Assembly (NCBI RefSeq): GCF_004341375.1
Contig: NZ_SLXO01000012.1
Span: forward strand, 1-64,000
Origin: Rhodothalassium salexigens DSM 2132
GTDB lineage: Bacteria; Pseudomonadota; Alphaproteobacteria; Sphingomonadales; Rhodothalassiaceae
DNA: 64,000 nt
Reading direction: 5' to 3'
Shown: one piece after another, positions 37,648-46,971 of the stretch
Layout of the letters: the number at the start of each line of letters is the position of its first letter
Numbering within the stretch: position 1 is the stretch's first letter
The notes under the pieces: generated by a model
What the model was told of the DNA's origin: nothing
The model's database searches: none
What the model saw: the letters and a program-made list of their open reading frames with translations, nothing else
Program-made: the position numbers and the translations under genes

Positions 37648-38335
37648 GGGCTTGTTGCCGGGGGGCGGGCTCGACGCGGCCCTTGTCGAGCAGGATGACC
37701 CGGTCGCAGGCGTCGGCCGCGACCAGGTCGTGGGTGACCATGACCACCGTGGTGCCGCGGTCCGACAGCGCGCGCAGCAGGTCCAGCACTTGCCGGGCGT
37801 TGACGCGGTCGAGCTGGCCCGTGGGCTCGTCGCAGATGATCAGTCCGGGATTGGCGATGAACGCGCGGGCGATGGCGGCGCGTTGCTTTTCACCGCCGGA
37901 CAGGTAGCGCGTGCGCTTGTCGGCCACATGGCCGAGGCCGACCAGATCGAGCGCGGTGTCGACGCTGTCGCGAATCTGGCGCCGCGACAGCCGACGCAAT
38001 CGTAGCGGCAGCGCGACGTTCTTGCGCACCGATAAGACTTCGAGAAAGTAGAAATCCTGAAACACGAAGCCGATGTGACGCTTGCGGAAATCGATCAACT
38101 GGCTGTCCGACAGCGCTCCCAGATCCTGGCCAAACACGGTGATTTGGCCGCGATCGGGCCGCTCTAGCCCGCCGATCAGGCTGAGCAGGGTGGATTTGCC
38201 CGAGCCCGATGGCCCGCAGATGCCGACGAACTCCGCTTCGCCGACGCTGAGCGACACGGCATTGAGCGCTGGCGTTTTCACGCCGTCGGTCACATAGGTC
38301 TTGCTGACCCCGTCCACGTCCACGGCCATCGGCAT
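37640..38335 (-). CDS. ABC exporter ATPase, LolD/MacB type
   Basis: 231 residues. Walker A GPSGSGKST, Q-loop VFQDFYFLEVLSV, signature LSGGEKQRAAIARA, Walker B LIICDEPTGQLD and H-loop VMVTHDL are intact. The CDEPTGQLD form and the paired FtsX permeases place it in the LolD/MacB/DevA group that powers export of lipids, peptides or glycolipids through an adaptor. ATG 38335 has GGAGG upstream. The start lies 180 bases after the P450 stop. Confidence 0.92.
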   Translation of the reverse strand: MPMAVDVDGVSKTYVTDGVKTPALNAVSLSVGEAEFVGICGPSGSGKSTLLSLIGGLERPDRGQITVFGQDLGALSDSQLIDFRKRHIGFVFQDFYFLEVLSVRKNVALPLRLRRLSRRQIRDSVDTALDLVGLGHVADKRTRYLSGGEKQRAAIARAFIANPGLIICDEPTGQLDRVNARQVLDLLRALSDRGTTVVMVTHDLVAADACDRVILLDKGRVEPAPRQQAHA

Positions 38336-38514
38336 GTGGATCCTCCCGTGCGGTTTGCGCGCCGTCGCGGCGATCGGCCAAGTTGCCGGGCACTGCCGAT
38401 CGGCGGTCATCTTTGATTGTTGAAAACCACGCGGATGCAACCCCAAGGAGCTTTTACCAAGATAATTTCATGCTGCCAAGATTTCACCAAGGCGGATCAG
38501 TTGGTGCCGCGGGA

Positions 38515-39843
38515 TCAATCGCTTGGTCGGACGCAGAGCCGGGCGAACCCGCGCAGATGGGGGGCGCGCAGCCGTTCGCTGGCCTCGAGTCGGTGGCGCG
38601 CCCAGAAGTCGCGCCGGGCAAGCGCAGCAAGCAGGCATTCGGTCTGAACAAGGGCGGCCTGGGCGCCGAGGCAGAAATGCGGTCCGTGGCCGAACGGCAG
38701 CAGCGATGCGTCCTCGCGTGCCAACCAAAGGCGGTCGGGTGCGTTGACGGTTGCGGGGTCGCGGTTGGCGGCGCCCAACATCAAGAACAAGCGTTCCCCG
38801 GCGGCGATGGCTTCACCGCCCAATGCGAGCGGTCGTTCGGTCCGGCGCACGATCATCTGCACCGGGCTGTCGTAGCGCGCGCATTCACGCGCCGCGGCAG
38901 CGGCCAGATCGGGCCGGGCGGTCAGCCGACGGGCTTGGTCCGGCGCCGCGAACAGCGCGGCGATGGCGTTGGCGATCAGGTTTTGGGCTGTGTCCTGTCC
39001 GACCGCCAGCATCATCACGACGAGCGCCGTGGCCGCTTCGCGGGTGAGGCGGTGTGCGTCGAGCCCGCGTCGCAGCAGGGCCGGCAGGGGGGCGGCGCGG
39101 GCGGGGTCGGCATCGACGTCGCCAGTGGCCAGGGCGGCGGCGATCGGTGCGTCGAGCGCGGCCGCGGCGTCGGCGATGGCGTTTAGGCGCCGTGGCGGCA
39201 TCGGCTGGGTGAAGATGTCGAACAGCCGCGAGGCGTGGCTCGCCCATGCCCATGCGCCATCGGATCCGCCGAGGTGACAGGCATCGGCCGGCATGTCGCG
39301 GTCGAGCCCCAGGACCAGCGCATTGGCCTGGAACACGTAGGGCGCCGCCAAATCGGGCACCAGATCGACGCCACCGGTGTGGTCCAGCGTGCGCGCCAGG
39401 GCGTCGATGGACCGGTCGGCGAGGTCGGTCAGGCGCGCGCGATGGGCGACCATGGCGTCGCGTCGGCCGATCGGGGCCAGCAAACCGCGCAGCGCGCGAT
39501 GGGACGCGCCGTCCATGAAGAACAACCAATGGCCCAGATGGTGCGCCAGCGTGTGCAGCGATGGGCTTGCTCCGGCCTCGGCGGCGGCCCGGTTGACCCT
39601 GGCGGGCAGGTCGTCGACGCCCACATCCGGGTGGCTGAGAGCGTGACGTAAGGCGGCCTGTCCGGTGACCACCCAGTCGCGACCGTCGCAGCCGGCGACC
39701 GGCAGAACCGGTCGCCGGCTGCGCAGGGCCGCAAGCGTGGGGTAGGGGTCGTCGGCATAGGCGCGGGTGAACGGGTTGAAGCGCGGTGGCGCAGGCGGCG
39801 TGGCGGTTGCCGCTGGGGCGCCATGGTCGCTGGCGAGGGTCAT
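38515..39843 (-). CDS. Cytochrome P450
   Basis: 442 residues. The haem loop FGHGPHFCLG puts the thiolate ligand at C391, and the K-helix ExxR is seen as ECAR. The I-helix reads LAVGQDTAQN, keeping the acid-threonine pair though the usual AG is VG. Soluble class I-like bacterial P450; a ferredoxin and reductase are not encoded nearby. Its ATG overlaps the FAAL-ACP stop (ATGA), so it is probably a tailoring oxygenase for the acyl chain or its thioester product. Confidence 0.93.
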   Translation of the reverse strand: MTLASDHGAPAATATPPAPPRFNPFTRAYADDPYPTLAALRSRRPVLPVAGCDGRDWVVTGQAALRHALSHPDVGVDDLPARVNRAAAEAGASPSLHTLAHHLGHWLFFMDGASHRALRGLLAPIGRRDAMVAHRARLTDLADRSIDALARTLDHTGGVDLVPDLAAPYVFQANALVLGLDRDMPADACHLGGSDGAWAWASHASRLFDIFTQPMPPRRLNAIADAAAALDAPIAAALATGDVDADPARAAPLPALLRRGLDAHRLTREAATALVVMMLAVGQDTAQNLIANAIAALFAAPDQARRLTARPDLAAAAARECARYDSPVQMIVRRTERPLALGGEAIAAGERLFLMLGAANRDPATVNAPDRLWLAREDASLLPFGHGPHFCLGAQAALVQTECLLAALARRDFWARHRLEASERLRAPHLRGFARLCVRPSD

Positions 39844-42011
39844 TCGGCGGCGTCCGTGCCGGCGGCCGCGGCGGTGGTGTCGGCATCCGCGCTGGCCATT
39901 CGGGCGGCGGCGTCGGCGAAGCTTCGAGGCGTTGGGAACTCCCACATGATCTGGGGGTCGATGTCGCGGTCGAGGCGTTCGGAGACGGCGTCGGCCAGTT
40001 CCATCAGGTCGCGCGAGTCGAGGCCCAATTCGGGGAACGGTGTGTCGGATGGCACCTGGTCGGCGGCGAGCCCCACCACATCGGCGATCCAGCCGATCAC
40101 GAACCGGTGCATCGCGTCGATCCGGTCCGGCGGACCGGCGGTCTCGGTTTTGTCGGCGCTGCCGTTTCGGGGTTGGTTGGGTAATCCGTCGTCGTCGGAC
40201 GCGGTCGGGGCGGTGACCGGGCGGTGCGGCGCGGTCCAGCGGGCCAGCGGCCGGATCTGCCCGGCGGCGATGCCGCGCGCACAGGCGTGTCGGCGTGGCT
40301 TGCCGCTGGTGGTCCGGGGCAGGCTGTACGGCGGCAGGATATGGACCGCGGCGGGCCGCGCGCCGGCGCGGTCGATCAGGGCGGCGGCGACCCGCTCGGC
40401 GAGTGCGTCGGCGTCGGCCGAACGCCAGGCGGTGCGGGCGATCTCGCCGGCCAGACAGAAGCCGGTCGCCGCGCCGGCGGGGGGCCGGTCGGCGGGATCG
40501 TCGGTTCCGTGCTCCGGTTCGCCCGGCCAGACCGCGACGGCGCCGGGTGCGAACAGGTCGGTGGCGGCCGCGGCGACAGCTTCCAGATCCTCCGCCAAGT
40601 GGCTGACGCCGTCGCAGATCACGGTGTTCTTGGCCCGGCCCACCAGGTGCAGCGCCCCGTCGGTCAGAAAGCCCAGATCGCCGGTGCGCAGATAGGCGCG
40701 GCCGTCGGCGTCGGTCACCGCGCCGAAGGTTGCGGCGGTGGCGTCCGGGTCGTGGGCATAGCCTTGGGCGACACCGGGCCCGGCAATGCAGACCTCGCCG
40801 GTCCGCCCCGGCGCCACCGATGCCAGGGTTCCCGGGTCGACGATGCGGACCCGCGTGCCCGCCGCCGGGGTGCCGCAGGCGACCGCCTCGCCGCCGCCAT
40901 CGGGGCGCGGCCGGCTGGTCAGCCCGACGCCGCGCGGTCCGCCGGTGACGAACAAGGTGGCCTCGGCCAGCCCGTAGCAGGGAAACAGCGCGTCGGCCTT
41001 GAAGCCGGTCGCGGCGAAGCGGTCGGCGAAGGCGCGCAGCACCGCCGCGCGCACCGGCTCGGCACCCACGAATGCCACCTGCCAACCGGACAGGTCCCAA
41101 TCCGCCGGCGGCGTTGCGATGCGCCGGACGCACAGTTCATAGGCGAAGGTGGGGGCGCCGCTGGTGGTCGCCCGGTGGCGGTGGATGGCGTCGAGCCAGC
41201 GGGCCGGTTTGGCGGCGAACAGGTGGGGCGCCATGAACGTCACGGTGGCGCCGACGAACAGCGGCTGCATCAGCGTCCCGACCAGCCCCATATCGTGATA
41301 GTGCGGCAGCCAGGTGACCACTCGGGTGTCGCCATCGTGGCCGAAGGCGTCACAGATCGCCCTTTGGTTGGCCAGCAGGTTGGCGTGGCCGATACAGACG
41401 GCCTTGGCGGCGCTCATGGTGCCGGAAGTGCACTGGATATAGGCGGTCTGGTCGGCCCGGGCGTCGGGTCGCAGCATGGTGGTCATCGGTTGGGCCGCGC
41501 TTGTCGGGTTGGCCGGGGCGGTGACTGCGGCGAGCGGCAAGACCGGCGGTGCGGCAGCGGCGTCGTCGACCGGCCGGACCGTGGCGCCGAGGACCAGCGC
41601 CGCCGCCCCGCAGCGCTCGGCAAGGGCGGCGCGTGCGGCGCCCTGGGCGGCCGATTTGGTCGGCCGCACCGGGATCGCGCAGCGCCCGGCGGCCATGATC
41701 CCCAACAGCGCTATCACCGTGTCGATCCCGGTTTCCGCATCGACGATTACCCGGGCGTCGCCCGGCACTTGGGCGCGGAGACGGGCGCGGCACGCTTCGA
41801 CCCGGCCGGCCAGGGTCGCATAGTCGATCGCCTCGCGAACCTGGCCGTCACCGTCCAAATGGCGCAGCGCGATGTGGTGGGGACGCTCGACGGCGTGCCG
41901 CGCCAAAAGATGCAGCAAGGTCGGCGGCGGTGTCCGCTTGGTGTCGGTTTCGGATCGGCCAGCCCCGGTTCGGCCAGTCTCGGGTGTCTCGGATCTGGAG
42001 ACGTCGATCAT
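39840..42011 (-). CDS. Fatty acyl-AMP ligase fused to acyl carrier protein
   Basis: 723 residues. The N-terminal ANL-fold domain (about 30-600) shows the FAAL pattern: YIQCTSGTMSAAKAV, VTWLPHYHDMGLVG, SGAPTFAYELC, CYGLAEATLF and RTGDLGFL. The C-terminal carrier domain (about 630-710) has LGLDSRDLMELAD, with the phosphopantetheine serine at S666. FAALs activate free fatty acids as adenylates and load them on an ACP, here in cis, to start lipopeptide or polyketide synthesis. Located 60 bases after the HlyD adaptor gene, same strand. Confidence 0.93.
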   Translation of the reverse strand: MIDVSRSETPETGRTGAGRSETDTKRTPPPTLLHLLARHAVERPHHIALRHLDGDGQVREAIDYATLAGRVEACRARLRAQVPGDARVIVDAETGIDTVIALLGIMAAGRCAIPVRPTKSAAQGAARAALAERCGAAALVLGATVRPVDDAAAAPPVLPLAAVTAPANPTSAAQPMTTMLRPDARADQTAYIQCTSGTMSAAKAVCIGHANLLANQRAICDAFGHDGDTRVVTWLPHYHDMGLVGTLMQPLFVGATVTFMAPHLFAAKPARWLDAIHRHRATTSGAPTFAYELCVRRIATPPADWDLSGWQVAFVGAEPVRAAVLRAFADRFAATGFKADALFPCYGLAEATLFVTGGPRGVGLTSRPRPDGGGEAVACGTPAAGTRVRIVDPGTLASVAPGRTGEVCIAGPGVAQGYAHDPDATAATFGAVTDADGRAYLRTGDLGFLTDGALHLVGRAKNTVICDGVSHLAEDLEAVAAAATDLFAPGAVAVWPGEPEHGTDDPADRPPAGAATGFCLAGEIARTAWRSADADALAERVAAALIDRAGARPAAVHILPPYSLPRTTSGKPRRHACARGIAAGQIRPLARWTAPHRPVTAPTASDDDGLPNQPRNGSADKTETAGPPDRIDAMHRFVIGWIADVVGLAADQVPSDTPFPELGLDSRDLMELADAVSERLDRDIDPQIMWEFPTPRSFADAAARMASADADTTAAAAGTDAAE

Positions 42012-42071
42012 GCGCCCGCCCTCTTGATTCCGCGGCCGGGGGCGGTGGCCGCGCGGTCGGCGCGGGCCGGC

Positions 42072-43271
42072 TCAGCCCGGCGTGTCGTCCCGCGTTGCGG
42101 GGAAGAAAACCGTTACGGCCATCTCCGGTAGAATGTTCTCATTTTGGTCGAGAATAGCAATTCTTGTGCGAACCGTCGCCTTATTTCTATCTGCGGTAGC
42201 AAGTTTTGCGACCACACGGCCGGCGATCGGGGTGTCGGGATAGGCGTTGAGTTCGGCGCGCACCCGCTGGCCCGGGCGCACGCGGGCGATGAACGATTCG
42301 TTGACGTCCACCTCCAGTTCCAGGCTGGCCATGTCGATCAAGGTGCAGATACCGGTGCGGGTGAACCCGCCGCCGGCCGAGACGGGCGAGATGATTTCGC
42401 CGGGCTGGGCGTTCTTTTCGACCACGACGCCGGCGAAGGGCGCGCGGATGATGTGCTGGTCGCGCCGCACCCTTGCGGTGGCCAGCCCGGCCTTGGTCGC
42501 CTGTACCCGCGCATCGGCCTGGCGGCTTTCGGCGCGTAAGCGCGCCAGCCGGGTCCGGCGTTCGATCAGCAGCGCCTCGGTGGCGAAGGCGCGTTCGATC
42601 AGCGCCTGGGTCCGGGCAAGGGCGCGTTCGGCTTCGTCGATCTGGCTGTCGGCGGCGGCCCGGTCGGCGCGGGCGGCGGCCAACTCGGCGGTCATGCGGG
42701 CAACTTCGGCGTCGGCCGCCTGGGCGTCGAGCCGGGCGATCACGTCGCCGGCGGCGACCCGCTCGCCCTCTTCCACCTCGATGCGGACGATCTGGCCGGT
42801 GATCTGGGCCGAGACGGTGGCCTTGCGCCGCGCCACCACGAAGCCCGAGGCAGAAAAACCGGCGGCCTGGATGGTCGGGGCGGGCATCGACGCGGTGGCA
42901 AGGGGCGGTGCTGACGAGCCGGCGCCCGTGGTCGCGGGGGCGGCCGGGCGCAATGCTCCATCCGGGGCGGCGGCGTTCGCCCGCGGTGGCGCATCGGTTG
43001 CCGTGTCAGTCCGTGACCCGCCCGCGAGGGGGGCGGGCGTGGCCGCGGCGTCGTCGGTCGCCGCGCCGGGCGTCACCCGGGGCAGCCCCGGCACAGCGAG
43101 GAGGAATGCCAGCGCCACCCCGGCGCCGCCCGTAAGCCCACCGGCCAGAAACAGAATCGCCGGGGGAATGCGTCGGGGCCTGGCCGCTTTCTGGCGCGCC
43201 GGATCGATGGCTTGAACATTCTTGAGGTGGTCCAGTTTGTCGGCAATGTCGGACGCCTGGGGGGGAGCCAT
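42072..43271 (-). CDS. HlyD-family exporter adaptor
   Basis: 399 residues. One N-terminal membrane helix (about 38-60), a long Ala/Pro/Thr linker, lipoyl halves (SAQITGQIVRIEVEEGERVAAGDVIARLD and IIRAPFAGVVVEKNAQPGEIISPV, given here in part), a coiled-coil hairpin of about 90 residues, and a C-terminal barrel. It is the first gene of the minus-strand set HlyD, FAAL-ACP, P450, ATPase, two permeases, which implies that the made product is exported (DevBCA/MacAB-like). Start ATG at 43271. Confidence 0.9.
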   Translation of the reverse strand: MAPPQASDIADKLDHLKNVQAIDPARQKAARPRRIPPAILFLAGGLTGGAGVALAFLLAVPGLPRVTPGAATDDAAATPAPLAGGSRTDTATDAPPRANAAAPDGALRPAAPATTGAGSSAPPLATASMPAPTIQAAGFSASGFVVARRKATVSAQITGQIVRIEVEEGERVAAGDVIARLDAQAADAEVARMTAELAAARADRAAADSQIDEAERALARTQALIERAFATEALLIERRTRLARLRAESRQADARVQATKAGLATARVRRDQHIIRAPFAGVVVEKNAQPGEIISPVSAGGGFTRTGICTLIDMASLELEVDVNESFIARVRPGQRVRAELNAYPDTPIAGRVVAKLATADRNKATVRTRIAILDQNENILPEMAVTVFFPATRDDTPG

Positions 43272-43318
43272 CGCAAAGCGCCTCAGAAAGAGAAAAATCA
43301 GAATGAGTTAAGCAAGCG

Positions 43319-43508
43319 TAGCACGTTTTCCCGGAGCGGCCAATTTGCCGCCTGTGCGCGCCTCGGGCGCGTTGGGACGGGCGCCGGGCGCGGGTGGCGT
43401 CCGGCGCATCGGGTACCGCCGCGTCGGCGTCCTGCTATCTATGATTGAAGCTTAGGATATATTGACTCCCCAGATTATATCAAGTAATTGTCAACAAAAT
43501 AGCACGTT
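43319..43508. promoter_or_regulatory. Divergent promoter region with repeated TAGCACGTT
   Basis: TAGCACGTT occurs at 43319-43327 and 43500-43508, 180 bases apart, one copy near each of the divergent genes (HlyD adaptor and first Rid protein). A TTGTCAACAA palindrome (43488-43497) and a TTGACT (43462-43467) lie in the AT-rich right part. These may be sites for a shared regulator of both arms of the locus. Confidence 0.35.
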
Positions 43509-43519
43509 AAAGCTGAAAC

Positions 43520-44122
43520 ATGGAAACGCAAATGAACCAATGCGCGAAATATGGTGCCGCTAGACGTGTCTCACCCCCGAGGTCGGCCGCGGGGGCAGGG
43601 CCGGGGTCCGCCCTGGGATGCGCCTTGGCCCTGGCAGTCGTCGGGCCGGCCAGCATCGCCGGTGCCCAGACCGGGTGCGACGCCCGGCGCGAGGGGCCGC
43701 CGGTGAAGGTGCGTCATGTCAACCCGGAAAGCCTTTTCGAGTCCGATGCCTACTCCTCAGCGGTGGTGGTGCCGCCGGGGCGGGCGACGGTCCACATCTC
43801 TGGCCAGATCCCGGTCAGCGCGTCTTACGAGGTTCTGGGCGACGACCTGCGCGGCCAGGTCGGCGTCGCCCTCGACAATCTGTGCGAGGCGCTGGCCGCC
43901 GCCGGGGTCAGCGCCGATGACGTGATCAGGCTCAACGTCCAGTACGTCTATGAAACGCCCCGCGACCCGTTCGTGATTTCGGAGGAGTTGAAGGCGTTTT
44001 TCGCGCGCGAGGATATGCCCGCCACCACCATGGCGGGCGTCAGCCATCTCATCGTCGACGGCATACGGGTCCAAGTGGACGCGGTCGCGGTCGGCGCCAT
44101 GAGACCGAAAGTGAGCAACTGA
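43520..44122 (+). CDS. Exported Rid (YjgF) fold protein A
   Basis: 200 residues. A signal segment (ALGCALALAVVGPASIAGAQ) is followed by one Rid domain: HVNPESLF, ATVHISGQIPV, QVGVALDNLCEALAAAG, DDVIRLNVQYV and the closing VQVDAVAVG. Rid proteins are trimeric and hydrolyse enamines or imines using a conserved arginine; at that position (PATTMAGV, normally PARSxV) this protein has threonine. It is therefore not a canonical deaminase. First of a plus-strand set with another Rid protein and a condensation-like protein. Confidence 0.8.
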   Translation: METQMNQCAKYGAARRVSPPRSAAGAGPGSALGCALALAVVGPASIAGAQTGCDARREGPPVKVRHVNPESLFESDAYSSAVVVPPGRATVHISGQIPVSASYEVLGDDLRGQVGVALDNLCEALAAAGVSADDVIRLNVQYVYETPRDPFVISEELKAFFAREDMPATTMAGVSHLIVDGIRVQVDAVAVGAMRPKVSN

Positions 44123-44244
44123 AACAACAAGAAGAGTCTCTGAGTGCAAAACCCAAAGCCGACCGACGCCGTTCGGGCACCGGGGTCTTCGCGCCGCGGA
44201 CGGCGTTTCGCATGAACCCCTGTTGCAACGGAAAGGAACGGACC

Positions 44245-45291
44245 ATGTTGAGACCACTCCAAGGATTGGTGGGCGTCGCGGCGACGCTCTCGCTTATGGG
44301 CATGCCGGGCACCGCCGCGGCCGCCGATAGTCAGGCCGACGCCGGGCCGATGATCAGCTACCACAATCCCGAAACGCTGCCGCGCTGGGATTTCTCCTAT
44401 GGCGCGACCTTCGAATCGTGGCTCGAGCCGATCACGCTCAAGCGCATCTATCCCACCGACCGCAGCACCAGCATGAAGGCGCAGGCCCGCTCGGCCTTCA
44501 AGCAATTGGCGGCGACGTTGGAAGAAATGGGGGCCGAAGACCTGTATGTGGTCGGCATCGACCTGGTGTTCGCCGGCAAGGGCCTGACCAGCGAAGAATC
44601 GCTCGACGCCCTGGCCGATTTGTCGGATGTCCGGCGCGCCTTCTTTCAGCCGCGCGTGAACTATGGCCCCAAGGCTCAGGGCTTTTCCGACTATCCGGTC
44701 AGCAGCGTGCTCGGCGTCGACACACTCGGCCGCGACGGGGTGATGATGGCCATGGACGTGACGCTGGCCAACGTCCACGAACAAACCTATGCGGAAATGC
44801 TGACGCCGCAGAAGCGCATGGCCCGGATCCGGGGCGCCAGCGCCGAACGCCGCATGATGATCGGCAATGTTACCGCCATGCAGCAGAACTTCATGATCAA
44901 GGGGTATGGTGATCTGTCGGCCGAGGTCACGGCGGCGCTTGAGAATTTCGCCGCCGTGGTCAAGGACGCCGGCGGGTCCATGGCCGATATCGACTCGCTG
45001 ACCGTGCACTACGTGCCCGAGGGGCTGCGTGTCCTCGCCGGGGCGGGCGAGCCGCGTCAGGTGGCGTCGCGCCGGGCCAATCTGGGGGCCGACCGCGCCA
45101 AGCTCGCCCTGGCCCGCGACGCCGGCAGCGAGAAGGTCATCTCGCGGGCGATCGCCGACTTCATGACCCGCGAGATCGGGTCGGCGTTCGACGCCGACGC
45201 CGTGACCATGAAAATGGAGCCGGTCAGGGTTGCTTGTGGTGTCCAGGAACTGGGTGTTTCGCTTGAAGGCACCGGGATCATTGCCAACTAG
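44245..45291 (+). CDS. Exported tandem Rid-fold protein B
   Basis: 348 residues. Signal peptide cleaved after AAA-AD. Two Rid-like repeats are visible: the first (about 25-165) with ISYHNPETLPRWDFSYG, QARSAFKQLAATLEEMGAE and VMMAMDVTLANV; the second (about 185-320) with LSAEVTAALENFAAVVKDAG and VTMKMEPVRV. The catalytic-arginine position of repeat one reads PVSSVLGV (Ser). GAAAGGAACGG precedes ATG 44245. Most of the repeat assignment is by pattern, so the second domain is less certain. Confidence 0.65.
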   Translation: MLRPLQGLVGVAATLSLMGMPGTAAAADSQADAGPMISYHNPETLPRWDFSYGATFESWLEPITLKRIYPTDRSTSMKAQARSAFKQLAATLEEMGAEDLYVVGIDLVFAGKGLTSEESLDALADLSDVRRAFFQPRVNYGPKAQGFSDYPVSSVLGVDTLGRDGVMMAMDVTLANVHEQTYAEMLTPQKRMARIRGASAERRMMIGNVTAMQQNFMIKGYGDLSAEVTAALENFAAVVKDAGGSMADIDSLTVHYVPEGLRVLAGAGEPRQVASRRANLGADRAKLALARDAGSEKVISRAIADFMTREIGSAFDADAVTMKMEPVRVACGVQELGVSLEGTGIIAN

Positions 45292-45498
45292 CGCCGCGGC
45301 CGATCGAGCTGGGTCACGCCGTGGCCCCGCTTGGCCGAGGGGCGGGCGTCGTCTTCCCAAATGCGAGCGGTTTAGCGGTCGGGTCGAACGCCACAGGCGT
45401 TTCGCCCCGGCGGTTAAACGGTTCCGTGGTGGGCTGCAAAGCCGCGGTCTGTCGGCGGCTCTTGCCGGTCCACGCGCCCCGATCGCGGGCGTGGCATC

Positions 45499-46932
45499 AT
45501 GGCGGTGACCCGGACCCTGCTGCCGTTAACCGGCGCGCAACGGGCGCTCCACGACGCCGTGGGCCGGTTTGCGCCGGTGCCGGTGGGCGAGGTGGTCGGG
45601 CTGTTCACGCTCGCCGCTCCGGTCACCGACGCCGCGTTGGCCGCCGCGATCGATCGCCTGGTCGCGCGCCATGCGGCGTTGCGCTGGCGTTTGGTGGAGA
45701 CCGCTGCCGGCCCGCGGCTGACCGAGCATTCGGCGGTTGGCCCGCGGCTGCGCTCGGTGCGGCTGTCGGCCGGCGACCGGGTGGCGGTCGACGGCGTGGT
45801 GGGCGCCGAGGTGCGCCAGCGCGGCGATACGACCCGGGCGCCCATGGCCCGGTTCGTCTCGATCAGCGGAGGCGAAACGCGGCTGTTGGCGGTACGCCTC
45901 GATCACCGCTGTGCGGATTTCCCCACCCTGGATCTGATCGCTCGCTTCCTCGAAGCCGAGCTGGGCGGGACGATCCCGGCGCCGCCGGTCGCGGACGACG
46001 CCGCGGTCCAGGCAGCGCGCGCTGCGGCTGAGGAGGCCCACGCTCGCTCGGCCTCGGGGGCGGCCGACCGGGCGTTCTGGGCCCGTCATCTGGGCGGTGT
46101 CCGCGGGCCGACGGACGTGTCCGGCTTGGCCGATGGTGCCGAACGCGGCGTGGCGGCGTCGGGCTGGCGGCGCGGCGAGGGCGCGCTGTACCGCGCCGAC
46201 CCCGGCGTTCCGGCCGGTCGACTGCGCGCCGCGGCACGGACGATGGGCATGACACCCTGCGCCTTTGTTTTTGGATTGTTGGCCCGGTTCGTCGCCACCC
46301 GACGCGGCCAAACGGCGGCCGGCGCACCGGTTGCCGGGCCGGTGGTTCTGGGTGCCACCTTCGACCGCCGCGTCGGCCGGGCCGCGCGCGGTGCGTTCGG
46401 CTACCACATGGCGGCCCTGCCGGTGGTGGTTCATGGCGCCGACGATGCCGATCCTGCGGCGGCGCTCCGCGCGGCGGGCCAGGCGTTACACGCGGTCAGT
46501 GCCCACGCGCGTCTGGCGCCGTCGGCCGTGCAGGCGACGGCGGGTGTCGATTGGCACGGGCCGCCGTTTCGGCTCCTGTTCAATTATGTGCGGTTCGAGC
46601 GCCGGTTCGGCCTGCCCGCGCCGCAGGGATGGCGCGCTCTGACCGGGCTGTACCGGCCGGCGGCGGCGCTGCCTGCGGGATGTCTGCAGGCGGTTATGCT
46701 AACCGTGGAGGAGAGCGCCGACCGCGTCGAAACGCTGTGGCAGATCGACCATGACGCGATGGCGCCGGGGTCCGCTTTGGCCCTGGCGGCGGCGTTCGCG
46801 GCATTTGTCCGGGACGCGGTGAGTGAGCGGCCGGGCGCTGCGGTCGGTTCATCCGCCGCTGGCCAGGCGCCCCTGGCGACCCCGTCGGCCACGGCCCGTC
46901 CGGACGGGATGACCGAGACGGTGGAAATCTAG
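45499..46932 (+). CDS. Stand-alone condensation-domain-like acyltransferase
   Basis: 477 residues of the NRPS condensation/PapA fold: N-terminal LPLTGAQRALHDA, an active-site-like motif LDHRCADFPTLD, and later FGYHMAALPVVV and FRLLFNYVRFE. The HHxxxDG motif is DHRCADF: the second His and the Asp are kept, the first His and Gly are not. It may acylate an alcohol or amine, or act in trans on the synthase. The plus-strand neighbours are two Rid genes. The C-terminal 40 residues are low complexity. The start ATG 45499 has a weak ribosome site. Confidence 0.75.
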   Translation: MAVTRTLLPLTGAQRALHDAVGRFAPVPVGEVVGLFTLAAPVTDAALAAAIDRLVARHAALRWRLVETAAGPRLTEHSAVGPRLRSVRLSAGDRVAVDGVVGAEVRQRGDTTRAPMARFVSISGGETRLLAVRLDHRCADFPTLDLIARFLEAELGGTIPAPPVADDAAVQAARAAAEEAHARSASGAADRAFWARHLGGVRGPTDVSGLADGAERGVAASGWRRGEGALYRADPGVPAGRLRAAARTMGMTPCAFVFGLLARFVATRRGQTAAGAPVAGPVVLGATFDRRVGRAARGAFGYHMAALPVVVHGADDADPAAALRAAGQALHAVSAHARLAPSAVQATAGVDWHGPPFRLLFNYVRFERRFGLPAPQGWRALTGLYRPAAALPAGCLQAVMLTVEESADRVETLWQIDHDAMAPGSALALAAAFAAFVRDAVSERPGAAVGSSAAGQAPLATPSATARPDGMTETVEI

Positions 46933-46971
46933 CGGCTCGGGCAACTGCTTGGGATCGGTCCCGGCGCGGCG

